A DNA stretch of 64,000 nucleotides from DAIOXA01 sp050949165 (GCA_050949165.1 JBMNFF010000003.1:186001-250000), one strand, 5' to 3'. Positions 51,901-60,689 are shown, numbered from the stretch's first letter. Notes: generated by a model not told the origin, from the letters alone. Translations and numbers: made by a program.

Positions 51901-52434
51901 GGACAGGACGAAGGTCAGGGCGTCGTAGCGCTCTCCCTTCACCATCCGGACGCCGGGGAGGCGTTGGCAGAGGCGAAAGCCGCATTTCTCGGCCAGCTTA
52001 ACCATCCTGACATTGCCCGACCAGGTCTGGCTGTATACCTCTTTATGCCCGGAGTTCTCGAGCTGATACTTCACCCAGAGGGGGAAGGCCTGGCTGCCCA
52101 GGCCCCGGCCCCAGTACGCGGACTCCCGCAGAGTGATGCCTAAGGCCAGCTTCTCAGGGTCCCCGTCGATATGGTAGGAATTGACCATGCCGATGTGGGT
52201 ACCGTCCCGAAAACAGATTTCCAGGGTGGTGCGGACCGGGGGCAGGGGCTGGTGCAAGCGCCTTTCCATGCGCTCCAGGTATTGGCGCACAAACTCCGGG
52301 TCGTTCTGCTCCCAGGGGGCATCCCAATCCAGCCAGGCCGTCTCGGTGGTCAGCCAGCGCCGATGGTCGGCCAGGTCGCCGGGGATGCGGTCCCGGAGGA
52401 TGACATCCCGATAGGTCAAAACCAAGGGCTCCAT
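51865..52434 (-). CDS. GNAT-family N-acetyltransferase
   Basis: 189 residues from ATG 52434 (GGGAGGTGAG upstream; the longer ORF is rejected). Core motifs: IGMVNSYHIDGDPEKLALGITL (beta4), SAYWGRGLGSQAFPLWVKYQL (acetyl-CoA P-loop as RGLGSQA), SQTWSGNVRMVKLAEKCGF (alpha4). RimJ/RimL-like; the substrate is unknown. The last about 11 residues (SATPGTLLFVAD) come from a type B repeat, which has replaced the original end. Confidence 0.85.
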   Translation of the reverse strand: MEPLVLTYRDVILRDRIPGDLADHRRWLTTETAWLDWDAPWEQNDPEFVRQYLERMERRLHQPLPPVRTTLEICFRDGTHIGMVNSYHIDGDPEKLALGITLRESAYWGRGLGSQAFPLWVKYQLENSGHKEVYSQTWSGNVRMVKLAEKCGFRLCQRLPGVRMVKGERYDALTFVLSATPGTLLFVAD

Positions 52435-52580
52435 GCCCTCACCTCCCACTACAGTATTTCCAGCTGCGCCGCCCAGGACACAGGTACCGAAACGAAAATA
52501 CAGCAAGGGCGCTAATTGAGCCCTCGCCCTGTCTGAGGCAGTTCTGGCACTCATCCGTCAACCGGGCCAACGCCAGTCCT

Positions 52581-52597
52581 CCGGTATGGCATACCGG
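52581..52597. repeat. Palindrome in the divergent region
   Basis: CCGGTAT (52581-52587), GGC, ATACCGG (52591-52597), between GNAT and the CDP-alcohol transferase genes. Possible operator. The rest of 52435-52629 shows no gene. Confidence 0.45.
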
Positions 52598-52627
52598 GCC
52601 GGGGACTAAAGGGGCCCTGAATAAGCA

Positions 52628-52638
52628 TATGCTATAAT
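52628..52638 (+). promoter_or_regulatory. Extended -10 promoter of the CDP-alcohol transferase gene
   Basis: TGC-TATAAT (52630-52638), perfect -10 with a TG extension; no good -35 at 17 bp. 30 bp before the start. Confidence 0.5.
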
Positions 52639-52667
52639 GATTACAGCGCCCGGAAGGAGGTGAAAGA

Positions 52668-53225
52668 GTGGGCAAGTATCCCTGGTTGACGCTGCCAACC
52701 CTCCTATCCCTGAGCAGAATTTTTATGCTGCCGGTCTTGATATGGTTGGCCCATAGCCGGCCCGCCACGTTCCTGGCGGTGTACATCCTGGTTGGCGCCA
52801 CCGATTACTTTGACGGGCTCTTGGCCAGGCGATACAACTGGGTTACCGAGGCTGGCAAACAATTCGATTCCGTCGGGGACGTCTTTCTCTACCTGGGCTC
52901 GGCATACTTCCTCTACGTTCTCTTTACCCCGGTACTGACCAATAACCTCCCGTACTTATACGTATTTTTCGTCCTCCTGGTTCTATCCCTGTCGGTTCCC
53001 GTCTTCCTTTTTAAGAAGCTGCTGATAATGCACACCACGCTCTTAAAAATTGGCGCTGTCCTGGTGTACAGCTTGATCATCCTGTCCTTTATATTGGACA
53101 CCACCCTCTTGACCCGACTGACCTTAGTCCTGTACTGTATCGCCTTTGTGGAAACACTGCTGATCTACTTCCTCTACGGCGATGTCGATCCCGACACCCC
53201 GTCCATTTTCTCCCTGAGAAGTTAA
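52668..53225 (+). CDS. CDP-alcohol phosphatidyltransferase (PgsA-like)
   Basis: 185 residues from GTG 52668 with GGAGGTGA. The signature is complete: TDYFDGLLARRYN then GKQFDSVGD, i.e. DGxxAR followed by GxxxDxxxD, which binds CDP-diacylglycerol and metal. Five or six TM segments. It makes phosphatidylglycerol phosphate or a related head group in the membrane. Monocistronic; an IS1182 element lies right behind it. Confidence 0.9.
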   Translation: MGKYPWLTLPTLLSLSRIFMLPVLIWLAHSRPATFLAVYILVGATDYFDGLLARRYNWVTEAGKQFDSVGDVFLYLGSAYFLYVLFTPVLTNNLPYLYVFFVLLVLSLSVPVFLFKKLLIMHTTLLKIGAVLVYSLIILSFILDTTLLTRLTLVLYCIAFVETLLIYFLYGDVDPDTPSIFSLRS

Positions 53226-53233
53226 ACAGTAAG

Positions 53234-53277
53234 GGGCTGTCGCAAAACGTTTAATTAATAACGTTGGGCGATAGCCC
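53234..53277 (+). terminator. Hairpin at the IS1182 end, likely terminator for the upstream gene
   Basis: GGGCTGTCGC (53234-53243) pairs with GCGATAGCCC (53268-53277), followed by TTTTTTCTT on the plus strand. An inner AACGTTT/AACGTT dyad lengthens the stem. Confidence 0.7.
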
Positions 53278-53401
53278 TTTTTTCTTGGTTCTAGCTGAAA
53301 AATGGCCTCTTTCTAGGGCATTTTCCGCGGTTTCGGCCCATTTTTGGGTATGACAAAATAGGGGAAGGGGGCTTCCCCTATGGATAACCTGTTATTTAGG
53401 C

Positions 53402-55006
53402 TTAAGCTACCTTAGAATTATGTAAATATGCTCCACAGCGTCCAGATCGGATTTTGTTGTGGAGTTTACTTATGTTGAATGCCATAGCCAACAGCAGGAA
53501 TTCTGTCTGTACTTTTACCTGGCCACGTAAGAGGAAACGCCGAAATCCCATGTCTTGTTTCAGCACACCGAAGGCACCCTCAACCTGGATGGAGCGATTC
53601 GTGCGTAATAGAATGCCTTTCTCGCTGTTAATACGTGCCTCCATCTCAGCGCGCTGCCTCTGAAAGGTCTTGGAAACGTGGAGGTTTTTGCTCCGCTTTT
53701 CAAGGGGTATCTTACTTGAGCCTTTTATGCATTTGGCCTTGTACGGGCAACCGGCACAGTGAGCGCAGGAATACACGGTTGTTACTGTGGGGTATCCAGA
53801 CTTGGTTTTGGCTTTCTTCTCATACGCTGCCTGGATTTTATTGCCTGCGTAGCAAATGTAAGCATCGCTTTCTGCATCATAGAGCATATTTTCTCGTTTG
53901 CCAATGTCGCTTCTGTATTTTCTTGTCTTGGCCCGGTCATGGTTTGCAGGTTTAATAAAAGCGATCTGGCCGTTTTCCTCGCACCAGGTATAATTCTCTT
54001 CGCTTTCGAAGCCAGCGTCAGCTACCGGCTCTGTGTAACCCAAGGGAAGCAGCTTTTCCATTATGGGAATAAATGTGGCCATGTCGCTGCGTTCTTGTGA
54101 AATCATCGCAGCTACGATGTATTCTGCATCAACTGCTATAGTGACATTGTAGGCCGGTTTCAATTGGCCGTTCCTCATATGGTCTTCTTTTAAACGCATG
54201 AAGGTTGCGTCCTTATCTGTTTTGGAAAAGCTGTTTCTGTCCCCAAAGATGTGGTTATGGCCATCATACCGCCTCTGGCGGGCCAGGTACCCTTCCACGG
54301 TTTCCACAGCTCTTTGTAAGGGAGTTTTCCGCTTCCCTTTGCCCTTGACGAATTTTGTGTCCCCTTTGAGAGCATATAGCCGCTTTCGGAGCTTTTTTAA
54401 ATCCTTAGCCCGGATTTTCTCTCCTACCCGAAAGCGCAGGCCAAACTCGGCTGCAATTTTTGGCAGTTCGACTCGCAACTTCGCCTGCATCTTGGCTTCA
54501 TTCTTTTGTGTGGACTTCTTCCACACAAAGCTGTACCGATTGGCGTTGGCCTCGAACTTCGTGCCATCGATAAACGCATTGAGTAGTGAGAGTTCCCCCG
54601 CTTCAGCTAAGTAATACACCAGTTGTGAAAACAGATCATCCATAACGCTAGGTAGTCGCTCACTTCGGAAGCGGGCGATGGTAGCATGATCGGGTGCTGA
54701 AGAACGTCCCAGCAGATACATGAAGTTTACGTCGCGCCTACAAGCTTGCTCCAAGGCACGGGAGGAATAGATGCCATTCATGTATCCATACACCAGCACC
54801 TTGAATAGACTTTTGGGAGGCGTCTCGATTCTCCCTATACGGGAGTACGCAGCGTGCAGTTTTCTATAATCCATCCTTTCAAGCACGGCGTTGAGTAGTC
54901 TCACCGAATCGTCTTCCGGGATTAATTCGCCAATGTCCATGGGTAGGACCAGTTGATATGCACCCCCGGTTGGTGTATAATCTGGTCGTAAAATATTGTC
55001 TTGCAT
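53402..55006 (-). CDS. IS1182-family transposase
   Basis: 534 residues. N-terminal DUF772-like domain (LVLPMDIGELIPEDDSVRLL, SRALEQACRRDVNFMYLLG), then the DDE core: Asp in NAFIDGTKFEANANRY, Asp in VADAGFESEENY, Glu in SIQVEGAFGVLKQD. A zinc-binding cluster (CAHCAGCPYKAKC) lies in the insertion domain, as in this family. No frameshift or stop, so it is probably active. Confidence 0.95.
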   Translation of the reverse strand: MQDNILRPDYTPTGGAYQLVLPMDIGELIPEDDSVRLLNAVLERMDYRKLHAAYSRIGRIETPPKSLFKVLVYGYMNGIYSSRALEQACRRDVNFMYLLGRSSAPDHATIARFRSERLPSVMDDLFSQLVYYLAEAGELSLLNAFIDGTKFEANANRYSFVWKKSTQKNEAKMQAKLRVELPKIAAEFGLRFRVGEKIRAKDLKKLRKRLYALKGDTKFVKGKGKRKTPLQRAVETVEGYLARQRRYDGHNHIFGDRNSFSKTDKDATFMRLKEDHMRNGQLKPAYNVTIAVDAEYIVAAMISQERSDMATFIPIMEKLLPLGYTEPVADAGFESEENYTWCEENGQIAFIKPANHDRAKTRKYRSDIGKRENMLYDAESDAYICYAGNKIQAAYEKKAKTKSGYPTVTTVYSCAHCAGCPYKAKCIKGSSKIPLEKRSKNLHVSKTFQRQRAEMEARINSEKGILLRTNRSIQVEGAFGVLKQDMGFRRFLLRGQVKVQTEFLLLAMAFNISKLHNKIRSGRCGAYLHNSKVA

Positions 55007-55022
55007 AACTATATTTTACAGC

Positions 55023-55060
55023 AAAAGACGGCTTCTGGGTACTACCAGTCGCCGTCTTTT
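55023..55060. repeat. Leader hairpin of the IS1182 transposase
   Basis: AAAAGACGGC (55023-55032) and GCCGTCTTTT (55051-55060) with an inner CTGG/CCAG stem. Lies upstream of the transposase start; would stop read-in transcription from the right. Confidence 0.7.
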
Positions 55061-55113
55061 GTGTGTTTTTCAAGGGCTGTTAGTGCAACAGCCCCTTGCT
55101 TTCTTTGGGAATA

Positions 55114-55968
55114 CTAGGCCAGGGAGTCCAGGTATTTGGCGGCGCTGAGGGCGGCGATCTGGCCCTCGCCCACAGCTTTGGCCAGCTGGTAGGGGCGCCC
55201 GGTTACATCGCCGGCGGCAAAGAGGCCGGGGATATTGGTGGACATGTCCCGGTTGACCTTGATGTGGTTTTTCTCCAGTTCCAGGCCCGGCACTATCCTG
55301 GCTGCCGGCAGCTGTTCCTTGTGGAAGAAGCAGCCGTCCACCGACAACTCCCTGCCGGACTTCAGCACCAGTTTCTCCAGGCGCTGGCCACCGACAACTT
55401 CTACCGGCCTGTCCTCCAGCACCTCCACATTGCCCCGCAAATTATACTCGCCCTGGTACAGGGGTATGTACCAGATCGCCGCGGCCAGCTCGGCCAGAAA
55501 ATTGACCTCTTCTTCCCCCTCGGGGCTATCGGCGATGACCGCGACCTTCTTCCCCTTGTAAAAGTTTCCGTCGCAAGTGGCACAATAGCTCACACCCCTG
55601 CCGATGAACTCCTCTTCCCCGGGAATGGGCCGGGCGACGCTGACCCCGGTGGTGATTATCAGGGTTCTGGCCTGCAGATTTTCCCGGCGCAATTGCAGTT
55701 CAAAGTAGTCGCCCATGGGGTAGACAGCAGTGACGGATTCGGTGTCGGGAACGACTCCCATGGAGCGGGCATGATCCAGGAAGAGTTTGCGCAGATCATC
55801 CCCCCGAATCTCGGGAAAGCCCAGGTAATTGTCGATGCGGTGGGCCTTGTGCAGGGCGGGGCTGCACAGTTTGACGCCGAAGACCTTGACCTCCTTGCCC
55901 CGGGCCCGGCCGTTGATGGCCGCCGACAAGCCGGCAGGGCCACAGCCGATAATGGCCATGTCTAACAT
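55114..55968 (-). CDS. Thioredoxin reductase-like flavoprotein lacking the NADPH motif (FFTR-like)
   Basis: 284 residues; ordinary TrxB is about 310. FAD site MAIIGCGPAGLSAAINGRARG at the N-terminus, redox pair CATC (VSYCATCDGNFYKG), second FAD motif PGLFAAGDVTGRPYQLAKAVGEGQIAA. After the CATC, where TrxB has GGGNSA and an HRR loop for NADPH, this protein has AVIADSPEGEEEVNFLAEL. NADPH binding is therefore unlikely. Ferredoxin-dependent flavin thioredoxin reductases of clostridia show the same losses, so electrons may come from ferredoxin. Monocistronic. Confidence 0.75.
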   Translation of the reverse strand: MLDMAIIGCGPAGLSAAINGRARGKEVKVFGVKLCSPALHKAHRIDNYLGFPEIRGDDLRKLFLDHARSMGVVPDTESVTAVYPMGDYFELQLRRENLQARTLIITTGVSVARPIPGEEEFIGRGVSYCATCDGNFYKGKKVAVIADSPEGEEEVNFLAELAAAIWYIPLYQGEYNLRGNVEVLEDRPVEVVGGQRLEKLVLKSGRELSVDGCFFHKEQLPAARIVPGLELEKNHIKVNRDMSTNIPGLFAAGDVTGRPYQLAKAVGEGQIAALSAAKYLDSLA

Positions 55969-56041
55969 TCATACCACCCCTTTCGCTTGGTTACACCCAG
56001 TGTAATCTCTCCAGAGAAATTTTTCCAGTTTTACCTGCCCA

Positions 56042-58009
56042 TCAGGGCATTTTTGTTACCACCGTCCCGGGGAAGTAATGTTCGAGTATCTGCTTGCGGC
56101 TCCAACCCAGGGCGGCCAATTCTCTGACCCCGTACTGGCTCATGCCCACCCCGTGGCCAAATCCGCCGCCAAAAAACCGCACCGCCTTCAATTGCTCGCC
56201 TTCCCGCTCCAGCTCCCAGGTCACAAAGGCGCTGGGAAGGAGGTTAAAATTCACCCTCTTACTGCCGTCATGGAGAACCAATTCAATGGCTGGCCCGCCA
56301 AGGGCCTGGGGACGGAGGACCTGGCGAATGTAGTACTCCCTCTGAACCCGCCAGGTTCCCCGGCTGCCGACAATGTCCACGGCCATGAGGAGTCCCCCGG
56401 CTCCCCTTTGGGCGGGGATGAGATCCAGGAGTTCTCCCAGGGGGTCATCGGGCATTGTCCTGACCGGGGCAAACCCATCCCCGGTCTGCACCAAGAGAAC
56501 TTCCGGGTTGTCGGCAAAAACCTGCCGAAGATTTTCCCGGATTATCTCCTCCAACTGCCCGACGGGGATGGCCGCATGCCAGCGGAACCAAGGGGATTTG
56601 GCATCATAGGCCCCCGCCGGGGGTTTTTTGATAAAGGAAGCAAAGGCCTCTTCCCCCGCCAAGTCCATGGGCTCCCGGGGATGCTGGGGGCGGGCGGTTA
56701 GCCAGGGAATAGGTGTCCCGGGAAAGCCATCCTTGCCTGCCCAGACCTGGTGGGCATTGGCGGTATACCCGCAGCTGGTGGAAAAAAAGCGGACTGCGGC
56801 GGGGGAACCGTTGGCTGCCAGATATTCTCCCCGGGTGGCTTCCACTGCGGCAATGGCGGAACTGTTGGTGCCGCCGTTGTTATAGACCTGGCTGAGGACC
56901 GAGTCCACCACATGGGCGGAGGTGCTCCGCCATTGGGAAGCGTAGAGATTGCCCAGGGCAAAGGTCCTGGCCACCACGGCCTGGACCTCCAGGGCCTGGG
57001 GCCCGAAGTAAGCTGGCATCTCCCCGGGCACAACATAGTACAGATACTGCTCCAGGGGGACCTCATTGACCACCACCAGTTTCCCCCCGAAATTGGCGAC
57101 CTCCAGAGTGCCGTAGTAGGAAGGAGGACCGCCGGAACGGCTTATTGAGGAAAATTCCAGCTGGCCGTCCCCGTTCCCGGGGGCAAAGAGCAAGCGGTGA
57201 GCAAACTCCTGAGAATCCATGAGGATTTTCTCATCCCTGGCCTGCAACTCCACTGTTCCGGGAGGCAGGGAAATCTGGCGGCCGGTGACCGCTTCGGTAA
57301 CCTGCCAGCCGCGGCTGGAGCTCAGCTTAACCTTCTCATGATAGATGCTGCCATGGCCGGTGGTGCTGAGGTTGACCCGGATGAGCCGGGGGACATAGGG
57401 CTCGGCGGCAACGGCAGCGGCCAGGCGCCCATTGTGTTGGTACAGGGCCAGGTCCGTCATTCCCACTATCAGGTCGGTGGGCTGATCATCATGAAAGGCG
57501 GCAAAATACGGGGCCATCTCCAGCCAGCCCTGGTTTAACCCCTCCACCCGGTCGGGCTGCAGGGTCAAGAGCTTGTCTGAACCCAAGGGCTGCAGCGCCT
57601 TTCTCAGGGTGGCATCTCCCACTTTCAGGGCCAGACGGGGCAGAGTATCGGCGACAACGGACAGGCTGGACTGTATTCCCCCAGGCCGCCACTTGCCCCC
57701 CACCCGCTCCAGGGGCAGGAAAAAGTCTCCGCCTTCTGCGCCCTGGAGCCGGATTTTTGCCCGGGCCTTGCCTACAGCGACGAGGCGAACTCTTGCCACC
57801 GTCACCTTGGGCATGCCGAATTCCAAGAGGTTTTCTGCCAACTGCAGCGCTTCACCCTCAATATGCGGGGGAATCTGGCCCCGGGCCAAAGCGCTGAAAT
57901 ACTCCTCTGCCCCACTGCGGGCAGCCCGGGTCTGAGCGCCCGCCCAGAGATATAAGAACGCCAAGCCGACCAGTATGGTCAGGACGATAATCCCTATTGC
58001 TTTACGCAT
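56042..58009 (-). CDS. SpoIID/LytB-domain membrane protein
   Basis: 655 residues from ATG 58009, overlapping the methyltransferase stop by 8 bp with AAGGAGG 6 bases upstream. N-terminal anchor (AIGIIVLTILVGLAFLYLWA). The middle holds the SpoIID motif (VVVNEVPLEQYLYYVVPGEMPA, EVQAVVARTFALGN at about 340-370, STSCGYTANAHQVW at about 420) and ends FGGGFGHGVGMSQYGVRELAALGWS. SpoIID proteins are lytic transglycosylases that process peptidoglycan in sporulation or division. This is a longer version with about 300 extra N-terminal residues. Coupled to an RNA methyltransferase gene. Confidence 0.9.
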   Translation of the reverse strand: MRKAIGIIVLTILVGLAFLYLWAGAQTRAARSGAEEYFSALARGQIPPHIEGEALQLAENLLEFGMPKVTVARVRLVAVGKARAKIRLQGAEGGDFFLPLERVGGKWRPGGIQSSLSVVADTLPRLALKVGDATLRKALQPLGSDKLLTLQPDRVEGLNQGWLEMAPYFAAFHDDQPTDLIVGMTDLALYQHNGRLAAAVAAEPYVPRLIRVNLSTTGHGSIYHEKVKLSSSRGWQVTEAVTGRQISLPPGTVELQARDEKILMDSQEFAHRLLFAPGNGDGQLEFSSISRSGGPPSYYGTLEVANFGGKLVVVNEVPLEQYLYYVVPGEMPAYFGPQALEVQAVVARTFALGNLYASQWRSTSAHVVDSVLSQVYNNGGTNSSAIAAVEATRGEYLAANGSPAAVRFFSTSCGYTANAHQVWAGKDGFPGTPIPWLTARPQHPREPMDLAGEEAFASFIKKPPAGAYDAKSPWFRWHAAIPVGQLEEIIRENLRQVFADNPEVLLVQTGDGFAPVRTMPDDPLGELLDLIPAQRGAGGLLMAVDIVGSRGTWRVQREYYIRQVLRPQALGGPAIELVLHDGSKRVNFNLLPSAFVTWELEREGEQLKAVRFFGGGFGHGVGMSQYGVRELAALGWSRKQILEHYFPGTVVTKMP

Positions 58010-59153
58010 TTTCATCCTCCTTGGGCCTGGGGGGCGGAGGCCCTATAAACTGGTAATAGTCGCACTGAATTCTCCCGTTGTAGAGTTTGCGTTTCCTGTC
58101 CGCCCGGCGGCCAAAATGCTTTTCGAAGTCTCGGCTGCTGGTAAGCACATAGATGGACCAGGTATCCCAGGGGGCAAATATCCGCCCCATCTCCTGGTAC
58201 AGCTTCTGCACATTGTCAGCATCCTCCAGCCTCTCCCCATAGGGGGGGTTGGTGATGACGCAGCCGTATTTGCGGGAGGAGCGCACCTCGCCCAGGGCCC
58301 GGCGCTGGAAGTGGATTTTATCGCCGACGCCGGCATTGTCGGCATTGCTCCTGGCCAGGGCCAGCACCCGCCCGTCGATATCCGAACCCTGCAGTTCCAG
58401 CGGATTGTCCTGGATCTGGGCGCTGGCCTCGGCCCGGGCGTCGGTCCAGAGACTCCGCCCCAGCACCGGCCAGTCCTCGGCGGCAAAGCGCCGGGTCAAG
58501 CCGGGCGCGATATTGTCCCCCAAGAGGGCGGCCTCGATGAGGACTGTACCGGAGCCGCACAGGGGGTCCAAGAGCAGCCGCCCGGGCCGCCAATGGCTGA
58601 GTTGAACCAGGGCTGCGGCCAGGGTCTCCTTGATGGGGGCCTCGCCTGCCCCTTCCCGGTATCCCCGCTTATGCAAGCCGGCGCCGCTGGTATCTACGGT
58701 CAGGGTAACCCGGTCCTTGAGGAGAGCGACCTGAATGGAGTAGCGGGGGCCGGTCTCCTCAAACCACTGCACTTTATATTTTTGCTTCAGCCTTTCCACC
58801 ACGGCCTTTTTGACGATGGCCTGGCAGTCGGGAACGCTGTGCAATTGCGATTTGACGGACTTGCCCTGGACGGGAAACTCTCCCTGCAGGGGAATCCAGT
58901 CTTCCCAGGGCAAGGCCTTGGTCTTTTCAAAGAGCTCTTCGAAGCTCCGGGCCTCAAATTCCCCCATCAGTAATTGCACCCGGTCGGCGGACCGCAACCA
59001 CAGATTGGCCTTGGCTATCCCGGCCAGGTCGGATTTAAACAGCACCCGCCCGTTCTCCACTGCTTGGTCTGCAAAGCCCAGATCCTTCAATTCCCGAGCC
59101 ACCACCGCCTCCAAGCCGAAGGCCGCCGTGGCTATTAAGCGAACCTCTTGCAT
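58002..59153 (-). CDS. RlmL/YpsC-like RNA methyltransferase with THUMP domain
   Basis: 383 residues from ATG 59153 with GAGAGGTGACAGG upstream; a longer start is rejected. N-terminal THUMP domain (about 45-150; FPVQGKSVKSQLHSVPDCQA). UPF0020-type methylase core: LLLDPLCGSGTVLIEAAL, GSDIDGRVLALARSNADNAG, CVITNPPYGERL (NPPY). It makes m2G in 23S rRNA in related bacteria. Follows the terminator at 59184-59208, so its promoter should be nearby; none is obvious. Confidence 0.92.
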   Translation of the reverse strand: MQEVRLIATAAFGLEAVVARELKDLGFADQAVENGRVLFKSDLAGIAKANLWLRSADRVQLLMGEFEARSFEELFEKTKALPWEDWIPLQGEFPVQGKSVKSQLHSVPDCQAIVKKAVVERLKQKYKVQWFEETGPRYSIQVALLKDRVTLTVDTSGAGLHKRGYREGAGEAPIKETLAAALVQLSHWRPGRLLLDPLCGSGTVLIEAALLGDNIAPGLTRRFAAEDWPVLGRSLWTDARAEASAQIQDNPLELQGSDIDGRVLALARSNADNAGVGDKIHFQRRALGEVRSSRKYGCVITNPPYGERLEDADNVQKLYQEMGRIFAPWDTWSIYVLTSSRDFEKHFGRRADRKRKLYNGRIQCDYYQFIGPPPPRPKEDENA

Positions 59154-59183
59154 CCTGTCACCTCTCGCTCTTATCTTGCCCAG

Positions 59184-59208
59184 AAAAAAAGGGCCGCACA
59201 CGACCCTT
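59184..59208 (-). terminator. Terminator of the zinc-ribbon protein gene
   Basis: Minus strand AAGGGTCG with CGGCCCTT, followed by seven T. Overlaps the stop codon at 59207. Confidence 0.8.
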
Positions 59209-59884
59209 AATTATACTCATAGAGCTGGACAGTATCCAGTATGTGCTCGAAGATCGGCGTATAACCAGCCGAGGTACCGCTGGAGCAAGTCAGGGTGACC
59301 AGGTAGGTATAGGTCTGAGTCAGGCCGTTGGGCGTCGACAAGGTGCGCTTGAAGTACAGCTGATACTTGGTGACCAGGTAACCGCCTTCGTTGCCCTGGG
59401 CCATGGTATAGGAGGCCTCGCCGAATCCTTCCAGGAATATGGTTTCCTGCTTGATGATGGTAAAGACCTGTGGCTTGTTATCGATGCGATAACTGTCCGG
59501 GTTCAGGATGGCGGGGCCGAGGATGTTGATTTCCAGCACTCCGCGCAGCTCATCCCTGAAGATAACCTGGGACTGAGCATCGTAGTGCAAATACCACCCG
59601 GTGCCCGGAATCTCCATGGCAATGCCATAGGGGTCGAACTTCATGGGCACCCACTCCCTGCCCTCGGGACTGTAACCCTGAACCGGATCCTTATCCCCGG
59701 GCAGTTGGGACCAATAAGCGTAACCTCCTCCGGCCACGAGAACGACAATTAACACAACTAATAGTACGGTAACCAGGCCGGTTCTGCCGCCTTCAGCGCC
59801 TTTAATCTTGACCAATGAGCGCCCGCATTTAGTACAGGATTTAGCAGTATCCACCACTTCTGTACCGCATTCAGGACAGAACAT
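59207..59884 (-). CDS. Zinc-ribbon membrane protein with PsbP-like outer domain
   Basis: 225 residues. Two CxxC pairs (FCPECG and CTKCG) at the N-terminus form a cytosolic zinc ribbon. One TM (GLVTVLLVVLIVVLVAGGGYAYW). The outer part (about 75-225) is a beta-rich domain with YGIAMEIPGTGWYLHYDAQSQVIFRD, reminiscent of the PsbP/DUF1795 fold. Function unknown; zinc ribbon plus outer sensor suggests signalling or assembly. Monocistronic. Confidence 0.7.
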   Translation of the reverse strand: MFCPECGTEVVDTAKSCTKCGRSLVKIKGAEGGRTGLVTVLLVVLIVVLVAGGGYAYWSQLPGDKDPVQGYSPEGREWVPMKFDPYGIAMEIPGTGWYLHYDAQSQVIFRDELRGVLEINILGPAILNPDSYRIDNKPQVFTIIKQETIFLEGFGEASYTMAQGNEGGYLVTKYQLYFKRTLSTPNGLTQTYTYLVTLTCSSGTSAGYTPIFEHILDTVQLYEYN

Positions 59885-59962
59885 CTACTTCCCCCCCCAA
59901 TGTGAATAGTGGTTTTCCTAATTCTACATGAATGCAGCCAATTCCTTCCTGCAGGATTTTTT

Positions 59963-60163
59963 TTAGGTTTCCGTAACACTTTTGGCCAAAAACACCTTGA
60001 GTTCAGCTTCCTCCTTTCGAGGCACCAGGTACAGTTTGGTCTGGGCATCCCAGCGTTCTTTAACGGGATAGGCAATCATCTGAGCTTCTCGCCGATCCCT
60101 GGTAATCCAGGCTTTGACATCGGCCTCCCAGGTTTTGTCCACTAAAAATACTTTTACCGCCAA
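59963..60163 (-). CDS. Small 13-residue-repeat protein (DUF6150-like)
   Basis: 66 residues from a TTG at 60163 (GGGGGGAAAG upstream). Built of about five 13-residue beta repeats: VKVFLVDKTWEAD, VKAWITRDRREAQ, MIAYPVKERWDAQ, TKLYLVPRKEEAE, LKVFLAKS. The layout matches DUF6150 proteins. Function unknown. A longer frame to 60211 is possible. Confidence 0.6.
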   Translation of the reverse strand: MAVKVFLVDKTWEADVKAWITRDRREAQMIAYPVKERWDAQTKLYLVPRKEEAELKVFLAKSVTET

Positions 60164-60270
60164 CTTCTTTCCCCCCGCAAAACTTATTCTGGAATCATCC
60201 TTAAGGGGCATTGTAACACAGCATGCTTGCGAAAAATGTCACTTATTCTGGTACGTAAAAAATATTACGG

Positions 60271-60317
60271 TTGACTTTATCTGAGAATCCATTTATTATT
60301 GACATATGAACATATGT
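60271..60317 (+). promoter_or_regulatory. Promoter and dyad operator of the metal-efflux operon
   Basis: TTGACT (60271-60276), 17-bp spacer, TATTAT (60294-60299). Then ACATATG-AA-CATATGT (60302-60317), a perfect dyad at the expected transcription start, matching the ArsR/SmtB type of operator. The repressor is the next gene. Confidence 0.75.
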
Positions 60318-60339
60318 TTAATTGTTTGGGGGTTGCGTT

Positions 60340-60675
60340 TTGACTGATCATCCAAGTTGCTTCGATCCCGAGGCCGTGAGCCGGCTCAAAGAAGGATTGC
60401 CGGAAGTTGACAGGCTGAGTCACCTTTTCAAGGTGCTGGCCGATGAGACCAGGCTGAAAATCGTCTACATCCTCGCTCAGCAGGAGCTGTGCGTCGCCGA
60501 TATTGCCGAGGTCCTGGGGAGCACTGCTTCCAATGTCTCTCACCACCTGCGCTTGCTGCGCAATGCCCGCCTGGTGAGGTACCGCAGAGACGGAAAACTG
60601 GTCTACTATACCCTGGACGATGATCATGTGGAGGCAATTATCCAGCAGGGTTTCCTGCACGTAGCCCATACCTAG
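60340..60675 (+). CDS. ArsR/SmtB-family metal-responsive repressor (CadC-like)
   Basis: 111 residues from a TTG at 60340 (GGGGG 7 bases upstream; an earlier TTG at 60322 is possible). wHTH: LFKVLADETRLKIVYILAQ, ELCVADIAEVLGSTASNVSHHLRLL. CadC has ELCVCD here; the second Cys is Ala, while an N-terminal Cys (PSCFD) and the His-rich C-terminus (DDDHVEAIIQQGFLHVAH) remain, favouring zinc-type sensing at the alpha5 site over Cd-thiolate sensing. It represses itself and the P-type ATPase gene 14 bp downstream through the dyad at 60302-60317. Confidence 0.9.
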   Translation: MTDHPSCFDPEAVSRLKEGLPEVDRLSHLFKVLADETRLKIVYILAQQELCVADIAEVLGSTASNVSHHLRLLRNARLVRYRRDGKLVYYTLDDDHVEAIIQQGFLHVAHT

Positions 60676-60689
60676 AAGGGGGGACATCT

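Larger units (their letters stand above)
53231..55097 (-). mobile_element. Intact IS1182-family element
   Basis: 1867 bp. Terminal repeats AAGGGGCTGTCGCAAAACG (53231-53249) and GTTAGTGCAACAGCCCCTT (55079-55097) match over about 15 of 19 bp. One complete transposase on the minus strand. Hairpins lie inside both ends (53234-53277 and 55023-55060) and probably block outside transcription. It sits between the phosphatidyltransferase and flavoprotein genes without breaking either. No clear target duplication visible. Confidence 0.9.

Noticed and set aside
52439..52801. Minus-strand ORF across the divergent GNAT / phosphatidyltransferase region
   Set aside because: Covers the palindrome and the promoter for the plus gene; composition is not coding-like.
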